Origin: Methanococcoides sp.
GTDB taxonomy: Archaea; Halobacteriota; Methanosarcinia; Methanosarcinales; Methanosarcinaceae
Direction: 5' to 3'
Assembly: GCA_021108185.1 (NCBI GenBank)
Contig: JAIORJ010000133.1
Location: forward strand, 1-64,000
DNA: 64,000 nt
A program made the translations under genes and the position numbers. Of this stretch, positions 7,810-17,699 are shown piece by piece. Under the pieces are notes generated by a model. The model was not told where the DNA came from. It searched no databases and saw only the letters and a program-made list of their open reading frames with translations. Each line of letters starts with the position of its first letter. Position 1 is the stretch's first letter.

Positions 7810-8508
7810 TCATTTTAAGTCAGCTCGTTTTTTAATAAGAGGGTCTTCAAACTCGGAGGCAAGGAATGCACGCTTCCTCCTCATGCAACTTTCACATACC
7901 CCACAAGGCTCATCGGCCCCGTGGTAGCAGCTCCAGCTCCATTCAAGGGGTGCATCCAATTCCATTGCTTTGCGCACGATTGATACCTTATCCATATCGA
8001 TCAGTGGAGCAAGTACTTTTACACCGTTAGCGGTTGAATAGGAAAAACATTCATCCACTGCGTTCACGAACTCTTTGGAATTATCCGGAAATGTTTTTGC
8101 CTCTTCACCATTGAAGCCTGCAATGACATATTCACATCCATAACTTTCAGCAAAGCTTGCTGCAATATTAATGAAAACCCCATTCCTGTTGGGCACCCAC
8201 ACGTTCTTTGCAGAGTCCACGGTTATGTAAGAAGGATCATCTACAATGTCTTCGATAGACAGTTCCGGAACATCGAGGTCCTTGTTCACAAGAGATGTAT
8301 TCGTGATGGAACCAAGCCATTTCAGTGGAATGATCCTATGTTCGATACCATAGTGTTCACAGACAGCTCTGGAATTCTCGATCTCCTTTTCAACGGAGCG
8401 TTGACCATAATCGAATGTCAGCGCCATTACAACTTTATGGTCCTGTAATGCAATTGCAAGAGCGGCTACCGAATCAAGACCACTGCTCAGTAATAGTATT
8501 GACTTCAT
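7810..8508 (-). CDS. queC: 7-cyano-7-deazaguanine (preQ0) synthase (QueC)
   Basis: A 232-residue PP-loop ATPase converting 7-carboxy-7-deazaguanine and ammonia to preQ0. The ATP-binding loop is SSGLDS at 8-13, with Ser in place of the first Gly of the usual SGGx[10 protein letters not shown] follows, and a C-terminal zinc site uses Cys194, Cys202, Cys205 and Cys208 (CGVCESC). The ATG follows CGGAG. It is the first gene of the preQ0 operon; about 200 bp of AT-rich DNA upstream, with ATATTATATAGATATT near 8525-8540, should hold the promoter. Confidence 0.93.
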   Translation of the reverse strand: MKSILLLSSGLDSVAALAIALQDHKVVMALTFDYGQRSVEKEIENSRAVCEHYGIEHRIIPLKWLGSITNTSLVNKDLDVPELSIEDIVDDPSYITVDSAKNVWVPNRNGVFINIAASFAESYGCEYVIAGFNGEEAKTFPDNSKEFVNAVDECFSYSTANGVKVLAPLIDMDKVSIVRKAMELDAPLEWSWSCYHGADEPCGVCESCMRRKRAFLASEFEDPLIKKRADLK

Positions 8509-8715
8509 GACAAAACTCCGAAATAATATATTATATAGATATTACCTTAGTAATACCCCAGTATTATTTAAAGTTGCCGAGAACAAAAAATAGTAGGAAA
8601 TCGATTCATGAAAACGTGGTCAATAGACCATTTTAAAAAAGAGAAAATAAATTTTGCAAAAATATATTGAAACTAGATTCGAACAAAAAAAAAGAAACAA
8701 AGATCAACATGCCAT

Positions 8716-8856
8716 TCAAACTTGCCTGCTGATCTCTGACTGGCCTACAATTGCAGATCCAAGACAATTGATCGTACAATACTGTTCTTTCATGAGAGTA
8801 TCATAAACGATCATCTCGCCACCACAATTCTTACATTTTACTTTTACAAGTTTCAT
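8716..8856 (-). CDS. 46-residue zinc-ribbon-like protein
   Basis: A very small protein (MKLVKVKCKNCGGEMIV...) with cysteine pairs CKNC at 8-11 and Cys27/Cys31, enough to bind one zinc. The ATG follows a strong AAGGTGGT ribosome binding site. It begins 12 nt after the stop of the PKD surface-protein gene on the same strand, so the two are probably cotranscribed. Whether it serves the surface protein or is an independent regulator cannot be told. The C-terminus (about 35-46) is short and uncharged, with no further domain. The frame, start and cysteine spacing together support a real gene. Confidence 0.7.
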   Translation of the reverse strand: MKLVKVKCKNCGGEMIVYDTLMKEQYCTINCLGSAIVGQSEISRQV

Positions 8857-8868
8857 ATCGTACCACCT

Positions 8869-10068
8869 TTATTTTCTTCTTTGTAAAAGGAACATTACCC
8901 CAAGTACACTAAGTACAGGAAGTGCTATCGTCGGAAATTCAGGGATTTCTTCTGAAAAATATGATATAACCGTGTCAAACTTGACATCAGCACCATTGGA
9001 ATTGGTAGCTGTCAATGACACATCGTAAGTGCCTGGAGTATTGTACACATAGACGAACTCCGATGCATTGGAATCCTCAACACCATCGCCATTCACATCC
9101 CAGGAAATACTGATAGCATTTTGGGACAGGTCAGTGAACTTAACACTGAATGGGGGAACCCCGGAAGACACATTTGTAATGAAATCAGCGACCACCACAA
9201 GGGATTCTGAAGAACTACCATAATAATGGCTTGGGTCACTATCCAGGATAGCTTCTTCACTGTACATGTTTAGTTCATCAGTATCAGATTCTGCACTGGC
9301 ATAACCTATGTTCGAATACTGGCCTTCCGTGGAGACACCGGTCTTGAAAAGGGTCTGAGTCTCACCAACAGCAAGGGTATCGATCGATCCGATATGCCCT
9401 TCAATGTCATCAGTCACATTAACAGAGGTCAATGCGATCGTACCAGTGTTCGTAACCATATATGTCCAGTTAACCTCAGAACCGACCGGAATAATTGGAC
9501 CCGTACCAGTATCTGCATCCTGTCCGTTAGTAAACTTCTCAATAGATATTGAAAGACCAACTTCAGAGATACTTACTGAGATATGGTCAACAATTGTCTT
9601 TGTATCACTGCCGTTTGGATTGGTTGCATTTATCGAGACATTATATGTGCCTGCTGAATTGTAAACATAGACGAACTCCGAGGAGCTGGAATCTTCGATA
9701 CCATCCCCATTAACATCCCAGGAAATACTGGTAGCATTTGAGGAACGGTCAGTAAACTTAACGCTAAGAGGAACAGAACCAACAGTCACATTGGAAGCAA
9801 GATCAGCCACAGGCAGGATCGATGCGGTAACCGGACTCAATGGACTTGCAGGTTCTTGAGGAATATAGCCCCTGCTTTTCACCATGATTGGAGGAATTTC
9901 ATCGACCTTTAATGTGGTTTCATTATACGACTCGGTGAAATTACTTTCATGACTGCCGCTACCCGGATTCTGCGGAAGTTCAGGAGGAGTATTTGTGATT
10001 GTAGTGAGACCACTCAAAAGTAAAGTGATAAACAATAATAGAAACACAGGTTTTAGAACTGATTTCAT
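8869..10068 (-). CDS. PKD-repeat surface protein with PEF-CTERM sorting tail
   Basis: A secreted protein of 399 residues. A signal peptide (about 1-25, MKSVLKPVFLLLFITLLLSG) is followed by a Pro/Ser/Thr-rich linker, a first PKD domain (about 86-165), a DUF11-like domain with MVTNTGTIALTSVNVTD (about 175-285), and a second PKD domain (about 295-370). The tail is PEFPTIALP, a hydrophobic stretch and QRRK. The tail matches PEF-CTERM, known to be a substrate of archaeosortase, so it is probably cut and anchored at the cell surface. Both PKDs contain SISWDVNGDG, a calcium-loop-like turn. I chose the ATG behind GGTGGT rather than one seven codons upstream. Partner and ligand are unknown. Confidence 0.85.
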   Translation of the reverse strand: MKSVLKPVFLLLFITLLLSGLTTITNTPPELPQNPGSGSHESNFTESYNETTLKVDEIPPIMVKSRGYIPQEPASPLSPVTASILPVADLASNVTVGSVPLSVKFTDRSSNATSISWDVNGDGIEDSSSSEFVYVYNSAGTYNVSINATNPNGSDTKTIVDHISVSISEVGLSISIEKFTNGQDADTGTGPIIPVGSEVNWTYMVTNTGTIALTSVNVTDDIEGHIGSIDTLAVGETQTLFKTGVSTEGQYSNIGYASAESDTDELNMYSEEAILDSDPSHYYGSSSESLVVVADFITNVSSGVPPFSVKFTDLSQNAISISWDVNGDGVEDSNASEFVYVYNTPGTYDVSLTATNSNGADVKFDTVISYFSEEIPEFPTIALPVLSVLGVMFLLQRRK

Positions 10069-10324
10069 ATACACCACCAACACACACAATTTAATAGCTA
10101 CTTATTGCAGGTATAAAGGTGAATAATATATAAATATATCTATATCAATGGATATAATTATAATTATAATGACATGCGTGGCTGCAATGTTTTTATTTCA
10201 AAAAAAAGGATGCGAAAAGTATAAGAATATATATTCACCAGGAATATTTAAATCGGCTTATCGTATAGAATCGATAATCAACAATATATAATAGTGTAGT
10301 ATTGCCTGGCAGATATAACATATT

Positions 10325-11305
10325 TTAGAACATTGAAAGAGATCTCCCCAATCCCCTTTCCTTTGCAACATCATAAACGAGGGTTGCGGTCGCAATATCC
10401 TGAATTGCAAGCCCTGTGGAATCAAAAACAGTGATTTCCGACTCGTTCTCCCTGCCAACTTTTATACCGGCAACCACTTCCCCAATTTCAGCCCAGATGT
10501 CATCGGAGGTTATGACCCCATCTGACAAAGGAACATTCACCTCCCCTGAATGTGATGCCTGAACAATATCATCCACGATCACCTTTGCACGGGTCAGAAG
10601 CATCGGATCAAGTTCCTCTTTGCCAGCTGCATCCGCACCTATGGCATTGATATGAGTACCGGGTTTGATCCATTCGGACCTGACGAGCGGTTTCCTGACA
10701 GGGGTCACCGTTACAAGGATATCACAATCACATACCTCCTCCACAGAAGATGCCACAATTATTTCAGCACCTATATTTTGCATCATATCCCCCCTGAACC
10801 CTTCAGCCCGGTCCGTGCTTATATCATAAACCTTTACCTGATGAATATCAAAGACAAGAGAAAGTGCCATCAACTGGGTCTTTGCCTGATTTCCGGTACC
10901 AACAATGCCTACAATATGTGAATCCTTACGCGCAAGATATTTTGCAGCGACCCCTCCGGCAGCACCGGTACGCAAATCAGTAAGATGAGTACCATCCATC
11001 ACCGCAAGAGGCTGACCGGTCTCTGTGGAGTTCAGGACGACCAGAGCCATCACCGAGGGCAGGCCTTTAGCACGATTATCAGGGTGAACATTGACTATCT
11101 TCACACCCGCAACATCCTGTTCCTCAAGATAAGCAGGCATGGTTCGAAGATCACCGTTGTGTTTATCAAAATACAGATAGGATTTAGGAGGCATTTGAAC
11201 TTTCTTTCTACCATGTTGTTCAAATGCCTTTTCAACAGCTTCCATTACCTCAGAAAGCTCGAGAATAGATCTTACGTCATTCTGATCCAACCATAGAATA
11301 TCCAT
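10325..11305 (-). CDS. ala: Alanine dehydrogenase (ornithine cyclodeaminase/mu-crystallin family)
   Basis: A 326-residue NAD-dependent enzyme of the mu-crystallin family. The substrate lysine region KIVNVHPDN is at 69-77, the family DGTHLTDLRTGA at 104-115, and the Rossmann motif GIVGTGNQA at 133-141. Close archaeal relatives interconvert pyruvate, ammonia and L-alanine, so alanine dehydrogenase is the likeliest activity; ornithine cyclodeaminase and related imine reductases are alternatives. I chose the ATG starting MDILWLDQND behind TTGGGGTT; a TTG five codons upstream overlaps that site. It stands alone, divergent from the small membrane protein. Confidence 0.78.
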   Translation of the reverse strand: MDILWLDQNDVRSILELSEVMEAVEKAFEQHGRKKVQMPPKSYLYFDKHNGDLRTMPAYLEEQDVAGVKIVNVHPDNRAKGLPSVMALVVLNSTETGQPLAVMDGTHLTDLRTGAAGGVAAKYLARKDSHIVGIVGTGNQAKTQLMALSLVFDIHQVKVYDISTDRAEGFRGDMMQNIGAEIIVASSVEEVCDCDILVTVTPVRKPLVRSEWIKPGTHINAIGADAAGKEELDPMLLTRAKVIVDDIVQASHSGEVNVPLSDGVITSDDIWAEIGEVVAGIKVGRENESEITVFDSTGLAIQDIATATLVYDVAKERGLGRSLSMF

Positions 11306-11623
11306 GTTATATAACCCCAATAATAAAATGATGGTGAAAGCTATAAACTTACTGGAGAATTTTTATTTCTCGGTTTTAACTATAATATGCATAATTGGTG
11401 CATTTATATGAGTATATTTATATTTTCAGTTTTTTTGAATGTAATAAGGCATAAATAGAATTTGTAACATAGTTGATTTATCCGACTAATATCGGAGAGT
11501 GGTGTGGTTGATTACGGCATTAAACAATTAAGAGAAGAATTGAAACACGTTTTAAAAGAGATTCTACTCTCGATAATGGCAATACTCCCCGTAGCCAACA
11601 GGCTCTTTCCCGGAGGCAATGTT

Positions 11624-11944
11624 ATGAGTAAGTTATTATCTTTCTTGCATGACATAAGATACGTCCTTTTGTTCTACATAGTCGGGGATCTCCTGACCAC
11701 ATACATAGGAATAAATGGGGGACATGGGTTCGAATCGAATCCATTCCTTCCATCCTTTGGCCTGACCTTTCTATTGAAGCTCTTATTCCTATGCCTGTTA
11801 GGTATCCTCTACATCAGAACGGTTGAAAGACCGATCTTATGGAATTTCACAAGACACACAGTAGTATTGATCGGAATATTTGCCACAGTGAACAATCTGA
11901 TAGTCATATATTATGGATATTCACCCATTCAGCTGGTTATCTAA
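11624..11944 (+). CDS. Small multi-spanning membrane protein (DUF5658-like)
   Basis: About 106 residues with three or four hydrophobic helices. The segment YIVGDLLTTYIGINGGHGFE followed by SNPFL is typical of DUF5658-like membrane proteins of unknown function. ATG at 11624 is preceded by GGAGG at ideal spacing. The frame is open further upstream to a GTG at 11504, which would add a 40-residue, partly helical N-terminus; the longer form is possible. It precedes the mptN-like gene by 177 nt and is probably a separate unit. Confidence 0.65.
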   Translation: MSKLLSFLHDIRYVLLFYIVGDLLTTYIGINGGHGFESNPFLPSFGLTFLLKLLFLCLLGILYIRTVERPILWNFTRHTVVLIGIFATVNNLIVIYYGYSPIQLVI

Positions 11945-11945
11945 T

Positions 11946-11994
11946 GGCAAAGGTCAAGTATCGAATTCAACAGAATGGTAATCGAACCTTTGCC
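11946..11994 (+). repeat. 9-bp inverted repeat after the membrane protein gene
   Basis: GGCAAAGGT and its exact complement ACCTTTGCC are separated by 31 nt, starting two bases after the stop codon. The RNA could form a hairpin, but no T-tract follows, so it is a weak terminator candidate or a 3' end structure. Confidence 0.4.
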
Positions 11995-12121
11995 ACACTT
12001 CCTCAAAAGCTTGCCTTTACATTAGATATTTGAACTTTTCTAGAATGGCTACTTGAGAACTTTACATAAAGATAGATCACTTTCCGATATATTGATGTAC
12101 TCATAAAAGACATTCATTCTA

Positions 12122-13048
12122 ATGAAGCATATTGGAATCATCATTACGGACCAGAGCGATCCAACGGCTCAGGCATTTCAGAAGGCCTGTGAGTCGAGCG
12201 ACATAAGACCCCACATGATCGACCTTCGGAAAAGGAATGTCAAGGTTGGAGAAAGGCTAAGCTCACAGATAACAGATACGGACCTTCAGCAACTGGATGC
12301 GATAATAGTAAGGGATGTCGGAGCAGGGGCTTTTGATGGGGTATCGTTCCGTTTCGATGTACTAAGACAGCTGGAACAGGAAGGTGTGCTGATAGTTAAT
12401 TCACCGGCATCGATACAGAGTGCTGCCAACAAGTATTATGCATCCAGCCTCATGGCAAAGGCAGGACTGCCGATTCCCAAAACAATGGTATTTCAGGATA
12501 CATTAGAGACATTGAATATTCTTGACACAATGGAAGATGCGGTGATCAAGCCTATTTTCGGATATAAGGGGAAAGATATCATTCGAATAAAGGATGGAGC
12601 GATCATCAACAATGATGGAACGATGAATGACTCCAACCTGGAAAGGACAATCGATGCGATCCTTGAGCAGAGGGGAATGCTCCACATACAGGAATATATT
12701 GTCAATCCGGGAAGGGATATACGTGCCTTCGTGGTCAATGGAAAAGTAATAGCAGCAATATACAGGACTGCACCTGAAGGTGCCTGGATCAATAATCTAA
12801 GCCAGGGTGGCAGCGAGTCCCGCTGCGAACTGTCCTCTTATCAGAAGGAGCTTTGCATAAAGGCTTCAAGATCAATAGGAACACACTTTGCTGGGGTCGA
12901 TCTGATAGAGGATATGAATGCAAACAAGGACAGTGACAAAAGCCTGATACTGGAGATAAATGCCACACCTTCTGTGGCAGGCATTTATAAAGCATGGGGA
13001 ATTAATGCTGCAGAATATATAGTCAGCGATATCAGCAGCGAGTTATAA
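12122..13048 (+). CDS. mptN: RimK-type ATP-grasp ligase, probable tetrahydrosarcinapterin synthase
   Basis: A 308-residue RimK-family ATP-grasp ligase. The pre-ATP-grasp domain (about 1-105) contains AIIVRDVGAG, then NKYYASSLMAKAGLPIP, then VIKPIFGYKGKDI as the ATP-binding lysine and loop, and LILEINATPSVAGI with the Mg-binding Glu/Asn. Methanogens carry two such enzymes: MptN adds Glu to tetrahydromethanopterin, and CofF caps F420 polyglutamate. Methanosarcinaceae use H4SPT, and I favour MptN by overall pattern. CofF is the main alternative and needs a tree. pth2 follows 42 nt later on the same strand. Confidence 0.68.
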   Translation: MKHIGIIITDQSDPTAQAFQKACESSDIRPHMIDLRKRNVKVGERLSSQITDTDLQQLDAIIVRDVGAGAFDGVSFRFDVLRQLEQEGVLIVNSPASIQSAANKYYASSLMAKAGLPIPKTMVFQDTLETLNILDTMEDAVIKPIFGYKGKDIIRIKDGAIINNDGTMNDSNLERTIDAILEQRGMLHIQEYIVNPGRDIRAFVVNGKVIAAIYRTAPEGAWINNLSQGGSESRCELSSYQKELCIKASRSIGTHFAGVDLIEDMNANKDSDKSLILEINATPSVAGIYKAWGINAAEYIVSDISSEL

Positions 13049-13090
13049 TAATGGAGATACCATATTCGTTGTTAACCGGAGAACTTTTAG

Positions 13091-13438
13091 ATGACAGAAT
13101 ATAAGCAGTGTATCATTATCAGGGATGACCTGAAACTTTCAAAGGGAAAGCTTGCAGTACAGGTAGCTCATGCTGCTGTATCTGCTGCAGAGTGGGCAAG
13201 CCGATCAGACCTTGAGAACTGGAAAGAAGGCGGGCAAAAAAAAGTGGTCTTGCGTGTGGAGAAACTCCAGGACCTTTTCGAACTTAAAGAAAAGGCAAGA
13301 CGAGAAGGATTAGCTACCGCACTGATAACGGATGCCGGACTTACCGAGATAGCTCCCGGAACGGTTACCGTTTTGGGCATAGGTCCTGCCAGAGCGGACT
13401 ACATCGACAAGGTCACAGGTAACCTAAAACTGGTTTAA
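13091..13438 (+). CDS. pth2: Peptidyl-tRNA hydrolase, archaeal type (Pth2)
   Basis: A 115-residue Pth2 that frees tRNA from peptidyl-tRNA dropped by ribosomes. Hallmarks are [20 protein letters not shown] (7-26) followed by HAAV with His27, [14 protein letters not shown] (52-65), [16 protein letters not shown] (76-91) and the closing [16 protein letters not shown]. It is full length for the family and cytosolic. The ATG follows GGAGAAC. It is the first of three closely spaced forward genes (pth2, transglutaminase-like, truD; gaps of about 15 and 11 nt). Confidence 0.95.
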   Translation: MTEYKQCIIIRDDLKLSKGKLAVQVAHAAVSAAEWASRSDLENWKEGGQKKVVLRVEKLQDLFELKEKARREGLATALITDAGLTEIAPGTVTVLGIGPARADYIDKVTGNLKLV

Positions 13439-13453
13439 GAAAGAGGCTATAGA

Positions 13454-14620
13454 ATGGTAGATGTTAGGTCATTGCTGACAGCATTGGCTACTGTAATAGT
13501 AGTTGTAATTGTTGCATTGTTCCTGACATTCACTTCGACCGTGGATATCACAGATGTAAAGGAACTGTCGATCAACAGTTTATTTACAGGAAATGGCAAG
13601 GATATTCTGGAGAACGTTGAACTGACCATCCCGACAGTGAATGGAGAACGTAGTACACCAATAGAGAATAAACCACGTGCTAGCTCAACATTTTCACCGG
13701 GTTACGCAATATCTACATCTTATCAGCATACCGGACTTTACAAGGGAAGTACAGGGGTGGTGGACATCACGGTTGAGAATGCCGGAGAAACGACCCTTTT
13801 CATATACGAATACGGCATAGAGCCCTATGGCGGAAATTTCAAGAGTTATTCCACAGGTTACACCATCGAACCGGGAGATGAAGAGCACATAGGGTTCATT
13901 TGCATAGATGTCCCAACAAATACAGACACCGTTGAGATGAAGATTGGACTGGGAATTCTTGCCAAAGGAAGCTCAGATACATGGTACGATTACGGAACTG
14001 AGTTCTTCGAAGAGATAGAGATAGATACCGAGCCCATCCCAACAACTACCGATATAGAATACTTTTACAATACAGAACCATTCTTTACGGCCACCAATGA
14101 CAAGATAGACCCACGCAACGAGGATGTTCGGGCACTTGCTGCATCTGCCATTGCCATGTATCCGGGAGAATATAATGTTTACCAGCTCTGTGCTTTGTTC
14201 GATCATGTAAAGAACGATGTCAAATACATGAGCGATCCAAGGGGAAATGATTACTGGGCAACTCCAAATGAAACCCTTAAAGTTAAAGCCGGTGACTGCG
14301 ATGATTCAGCAATCCTCCTTTCATCCCTTATTGAGGCCATTGGAGGCACGAGCCGGTTATATATCACCGACACCCATGTCTTTGCTACTGCATATATAGG
14401 AAAAGGTGAAGAAGCCTCGAAGATAACCGATGCTGTGAAAGATAAGTATGGTTGTGTACCCGTATATTATGCCACCGATGAATATGGTTCATGGCTTATA
14501 ATGGACACAACATCAGGACTTTATGCAGGCGGTCTTTCTGCAGATGCCACGCCTTCCACAGATGGCTGGAAGTTCACCGATACTGAAGAAGTAATTATCA
14601 TCGACATAGTCCCCAAATAA
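13454..14620 (+). CDS. Membrane-anchored transglutaminase-like protein
   Basis: A 388-residue protein with one N-terminal helix (about 8-28), a beta-rich extracellular segment to about 200 and a transglutaminase-like domain near the end. The catalytic triad can be seen: Cys282 in GDCDDSAILL, His308 in TDTHVFA and Asp351 in LIMDTT. Such archaeal proteins are probably extracytoplasmic thiol proteases or amidases, and the substrate is unknown. It is tightly placed between pth2 and truD, a pairing that looks like shared transcription rather than shared function. The ribosome binding site AAGAGG is weak. Confidence 0.8.
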   Translation: MVDVRSLLTALATVIVVVIVALFLTFTSTVDITDVKELSINSLFTGNGKDILENVELTIPTVNGERSTPIENKPRASSTFSPGYAISTSYQHTGLYKGSTGVVDITVENAGETTLFIYEYGIEPYGGNFKSYSTGYTIEPGDEEHIGFICIDVPTNTDTVEMKIGLGILAKGSSDTWYDYGTEFFEEIEIDTEPIPTTTDIEYFYNTEPFFTATNDKIDPRNEDVRALAASAIAMYPGEYNVYQLCALFDHVKNDVKYMSDPRGNDYWATPNETLKVKAGDCDDSAILLSSLIEAIGGTSRLYITDTHVFATAYIGKGEEASKITDAVKDKYGCVPVYYATDEYGSWLIMDTTSGLYAGGLSADATPSTDGWKFTDTEEVIIIDIVPK

Positions 14621-14631
14621 AGGAGAGACAC

Positions 14632-15951
14632 ATGAATAACGTTCCAAATGTAGAAAAAAAGATAGGAATTGACCTATACACAACTAAAACTCCAGGTATT
14701 GGAGGTAAACTGCGCCAACAGACCGAGGACTTCGGGGTCATAGAGATCACGAACAGGGAAGAGGGTACCGAAGGAAAATATCTGATAGTAGAACTTACAA
14801 AGCGTAACTGGGAAACCCACCACCTTATCAGGGACCTGACACGAATATTAAGGATCAGCCAGAAACGTATTGGGTTTGCAGGTACCAAGGATAAGAGAGC
14901 TGTGACAACACAGAAGATCAGTATCTATGACGTGGGTGAGGAAGAAGTACAAAATGTCCATCTTAAAGACACAGAGTTGAAGATACTGGGCCGATCAAAT
15001 AAGGGACTGGAACTTGGAAATCTAACCGGAAATGAGTTCATCATCACGGTAAGAGATATCGACACCGATAAGAATGAGCTTGAGAGCAGGCTTTCCCAGA
15101 CCACAGCATCCATTAAGGAACAGGGCGGCGTACCTAACTTTTTCGGGATACAGCGGTTCGGAGCATTAAGACCCATAACGCATGTAGTAGGCGAATCAAT
15201 TGTAAGAAATGATATTGAAAAAGCGGCACTGGCATATATTGCAGCATCATATCCCGATGAACCTGAAGATACACAACAAGTACGCGACCGCGTGTTCGAA
15301 ACAAGGAACTACATCGAAGGGCTGAAAGAATATCCCCTGCAATTAAGGTATGAACGTGCAATGATGCATCACCTTGTCTCCAGCCCTGAAGACTATGCAG
15401 GTTCTTTTGAGACACTGCCGGCAAACATCAGGAAGATGTTCGTCCATGCTTACCAGTCGTACATATATAACACCATAATATGTGCCAGGATAAAGAAGGG
15501 ATTGCCTTTGAACCGCGCTGTCGTGGGAGATATCGTCTGTTTTAAGAACAAGGCAGGACTGCCTGATAACTCCCGTAATGAGAGGGTCACAGAAGACAAT
15601 ATCGATGGCATGAACAATCTTGTCAGAAGGAACAGGGCCTTTGTCACAGCACCTCTTATAGGACATAGCTCAGAACTTGCATCCGGAGTTCCCGGAGAGA
15701 TAGAGAGAGAGGTCATTGAGGAGTTGAACGTGCCCATTGAAGGTTTCAAGGTGCCTTCCATGGAAGAGCTGAGCTCAAAGGGATTGAGACGAGAGATATT
15801 GTTATCAGCGGATCCGAAATACACCATCGGAGAGGATGAGCTCAACGAAGGGAAATACAAGGTGACACTTGATTTCAGCCTCCCAAAAGGCAGTTACGCC
15901 ACAACGATACTGAGAGAATATATGAAGGTCGAACCTTTGAAGATGAGCTGA
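14632..15951 (+). CDS. truD: tRNA pseudouridine synthase TruD
   Basis: A 439-residue TruD of archaeal length. It isomerises U13 of tRNA to pseudouridine. The catalytic motif GFAGTKDKRAVTTQ carries Asp87. NFFGIQRFG and the archaeal insertion domain (about 170-340) follow, and the C-terminal strand SLPKGSYATTILREYMK closes the fold. The ATG follows AAGGAGAG. It ends the pth2-transglutaminase-truD run, converging with pyrG about 120 bp away. Nothing is missing. Confidence 0.95.
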   Translation: MNNVPNVEKKIGIDLYTTKTPGIGGKLRQQTEDFGVIEITNREEGTEGKYLIVELTKRNWETHHLIRDLTRILRISQKRIGFAGTKDKRAVTTQKISIYDVGEEEVQNVHLKDTELKILGRSNKGLELGNLTGNEFIITVRDIDTDKNELESRLSQTTASIKEQGGVPNFFGIQRFGALRPITHVVGESIVRNDIEKAALAYIAASYPDEPEDTQQVRDRVFETRNYIEGLKEYPLQLRYERAMMHHLVSSPEDYAGSFETLPANIRKMFVHAYQSYIYNTIICARIKKGLPLNRAVVGDIVCFKNKAGLPDNSRNERVTEDNIDGMNNLVRRNRAFVTAPLIGHSSELASGVPGEIEREVIEELNVPIEGFKVPSMEELSSKGLRREILLSADPKYTIGEDELNEGKYKVTLDFSLPKGSYATTILREYMKVEPLKMS

Positions 15952-16013
15952 GCTTTAGCAAGAATAAATTAAGAGCATTTAGAGAAGACAGAGATATACA
16001 GAAATAAATAGAA

Positions 16014-16041
16014 TTGTAACACTGATCAAAAGGTGTTACAA
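16014..16041. repeat. 9-bp hairpin between truD and pyrG
   Basis: TTGTAACAC pairs exactly with GTGTTACAA across a 10-nt loop, in the gap between the convergent truD and pyrG genes. No clear T-tract follows on the plus strand; on the minus strand the sequence after it is only mildly T-rich. It is probably part of transcript ends. Confidence 0.45.
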
Positions 16042-16059
16042 ATAAGAATATGAAAGGAA

Positions 16060-16095
16060 GAAAGATCGCTTACTGATCTTTCTTTTCTTTGCTCT
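16060..16095 (+). terminator. Candidate terminator for the truD run
   Basis: GAAAGATC and GATCTTTC form an 8-bp stem with a 7-nt loop, followed by TTTTCTTTGCTCTTTT on the plus strand. It overlaps the stop codon of convergent pyrG, so the hairpin doubles as coding sequence on the other strand. Confidence 0.5.
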
Positions 16096-17680
16096 TTTTA
16101 AGCATTGCATCCATAAAGGCCTTGAAGGGTGGGGAAGGTCTGCCAGGTCGGGATTTGAACTCCGGGTGGAATTGGGATGCGAAGTAGAAATCATTTGAAG
16201 GGACTTCTGCAATTTCCATCCTGTTCTTGTTCTTTCCGGAAAAGATCATTCCAGATTCTTCGATCCGGTCCACATAGTTAGGGTTTACTTCATACCTATG
16301 CCTATGGCGCTCGGTAATGACCGATTCACCGTATATGGATTCAGCAAGGGAACCCTCCTTAAGAGTGGCCTCATAATCACCAAGACGCATGGTAGCTCCC
16401 ATGTCCACTACATCCTCCTGTTCAGGCAACAGATCGATCACTGGATAAGGAGTGTTCTCATCGAACTCACTGCTGTTTGCACCTTCGAGTCCAGTGACAT
16501 TCCTTGCAAACTCTATGACAGCAAGCTGCATACCCAGACAAAGTCCAAGATACGGGATGTTGTTCTCACGGGCATACTGGATAGCAAGCATCTTTCCTTC
16601 GGTCCCACGTTCACCAAATCCTCCGGGAACGAGAATTCCGTCAAAACCACTCAATTTTTCGACCTCACTGGGATCGTCATCGGACGCTTCAGCATCGAAC
16701 CATGTTATATCGAAATTACAACCGGTTTCAATAGCTCCATGTTTGAGGGATTCCACAATGCTGATATATGAATCCTCGAGGTGTGTGTATTTACCGACAA
16801 TTGCCACATTCACTCTGCCCTTGCAATTGTTCATCCTCACGACCATCTCTTTCCAGCTGGTATCCTCGACCTCAAGTTTGGATTTGAGGAGTAGCTTCTT
16901 TAAGAGGAAATTGCTCATTCCCTCATTTTCAAGCTGGAGGGGCACTTCATAAATATCTGCAGAGTCATGTGCACTAATGACAGCCTCTACAGGCACGTCA
17001 CAGAAAAGAGCGATCTTGGACCGGGTACTTTCCGTAAGTGCTTTTTTGCATCTTGCAACAATTACATGCGGGGTCAGACCCAGTTCCCTTAGTTCTTTAA
17101 CAGAATGCTGTGTTGGCTTTGTTTTTTGGTCCCCTTGAGAGTCAATGGGCACCAGTGTCACATGAAGGAATGCAATATTCTCAGGTGCTTCTTCCCTGTA
17201 CATCTGCCTTACTGCTTCAAGGAAAGGCATACTTTCAATATCACCGACAGTTCCACCTACTTCAATAAGACAGACATCAGCACCACTTTTAGCAGCGATC
17301 CTCCTAATACGACCCTTGATCTCGTTCGTTATATGAGGGATGATCTGTACGGTCTTACCCAGGTATTCACCTTTTCGTTCCTTGTCAATGACCGTCTGAT
17401 AGATCTTTCCAGTAGTTAGGTTGTGGTCCCTTGTGAGTTCAGTATCAAGGAACCTTTCATAATTACCCAGATCAAGATCGACCTCGCCCCCATCTTTAAG
17501 GACATAGACCTCACCGTGCTGGTAAGGACTCATTGTACCTGCATCAATATTGATGTAGGGGTCGATCTTTATTGCTGTTACCTTATAACCTTTGTTTTTC
17601 AGATTCCTGCCGACTGAAGCCGTTGTGATCCCTTTTCCAAGACCACTCATGACACCGCCGGTAACTATGATATATTTCAT
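16070..17680 (-). CDS. pyrG: CTP synthase
   Basis: A 536-residue CTP synthase making CTP from UTP, ATP and glutamine. The N-terminal synthetase domain starts [20 protein letters not shown] (6-25) with the P-loop, and [15 protein letters not shown] follows. The C-terminal class I glutamine amidotransferase has Cys381 (LGLCLGMQ), His505 and Glu507 (HPEF). Length and motifs are complete. On the same strand, the DUF7524-like membrane gene (stop 17700) lies 19 nt upstream, so pyrG is probably its downstream partner in one unit. Confidence 0.97.
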   Translation of the reverse strand: MKYIIVTGGVMSGLGKGITTASVGRNLKNKGYKVTAIKIDPYINIDAGTMSPYQHGEVYVLKDGGEVDLDLGNYERFLDTELTRDHNLTTGKIYQTVIDKERKGEYLGKTVQIIPHITNEIKGRIRRIAAKSGADVCLIEVGGTVGDIESMPFLEAVRQMYREEAPENIAFLHVTLVPIDSQGDQKTKPTQHSVKELRELGLTPHVIVARCKKALTESTRSKIALFCDVPVEAVISAHDSADIYEVPLQLENEGMSNFLLKKLLLKSKLEVEDTSWKEMVVRMNNCKGRVNVAIVGKYTHLEDSYISIVESLKHGAIETGCNFDITWFDAEASDDDPSEVEKLSGFDGILVPGGFGERGTEGKMLAIQYARENNIPYLGLCLGMQLAVIEFARNVTGLEGANSSEFDENTPYPVIDLLPEQEDVVDMGATMRLGDYEATLKEGSLAESIYGESVITERHRHRYEVNPNYVDRIEESGMIFSGKNKNRMEIAEVPSNDFYFASQFHPEFKSRPGRPSPPFKAFMDAMLKKSKEKKDQ

Positions 17681-17699
17681 ATGGACTCAACTACCTCAA

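Noticed and set aside
16016-16039. Hairpin between truD and pyrG as a riboswitch for pyrG
   Set aside because: It lies downstream of both convergent genes, so it cannot control their translation starts; it is more likely part of a transcript end.
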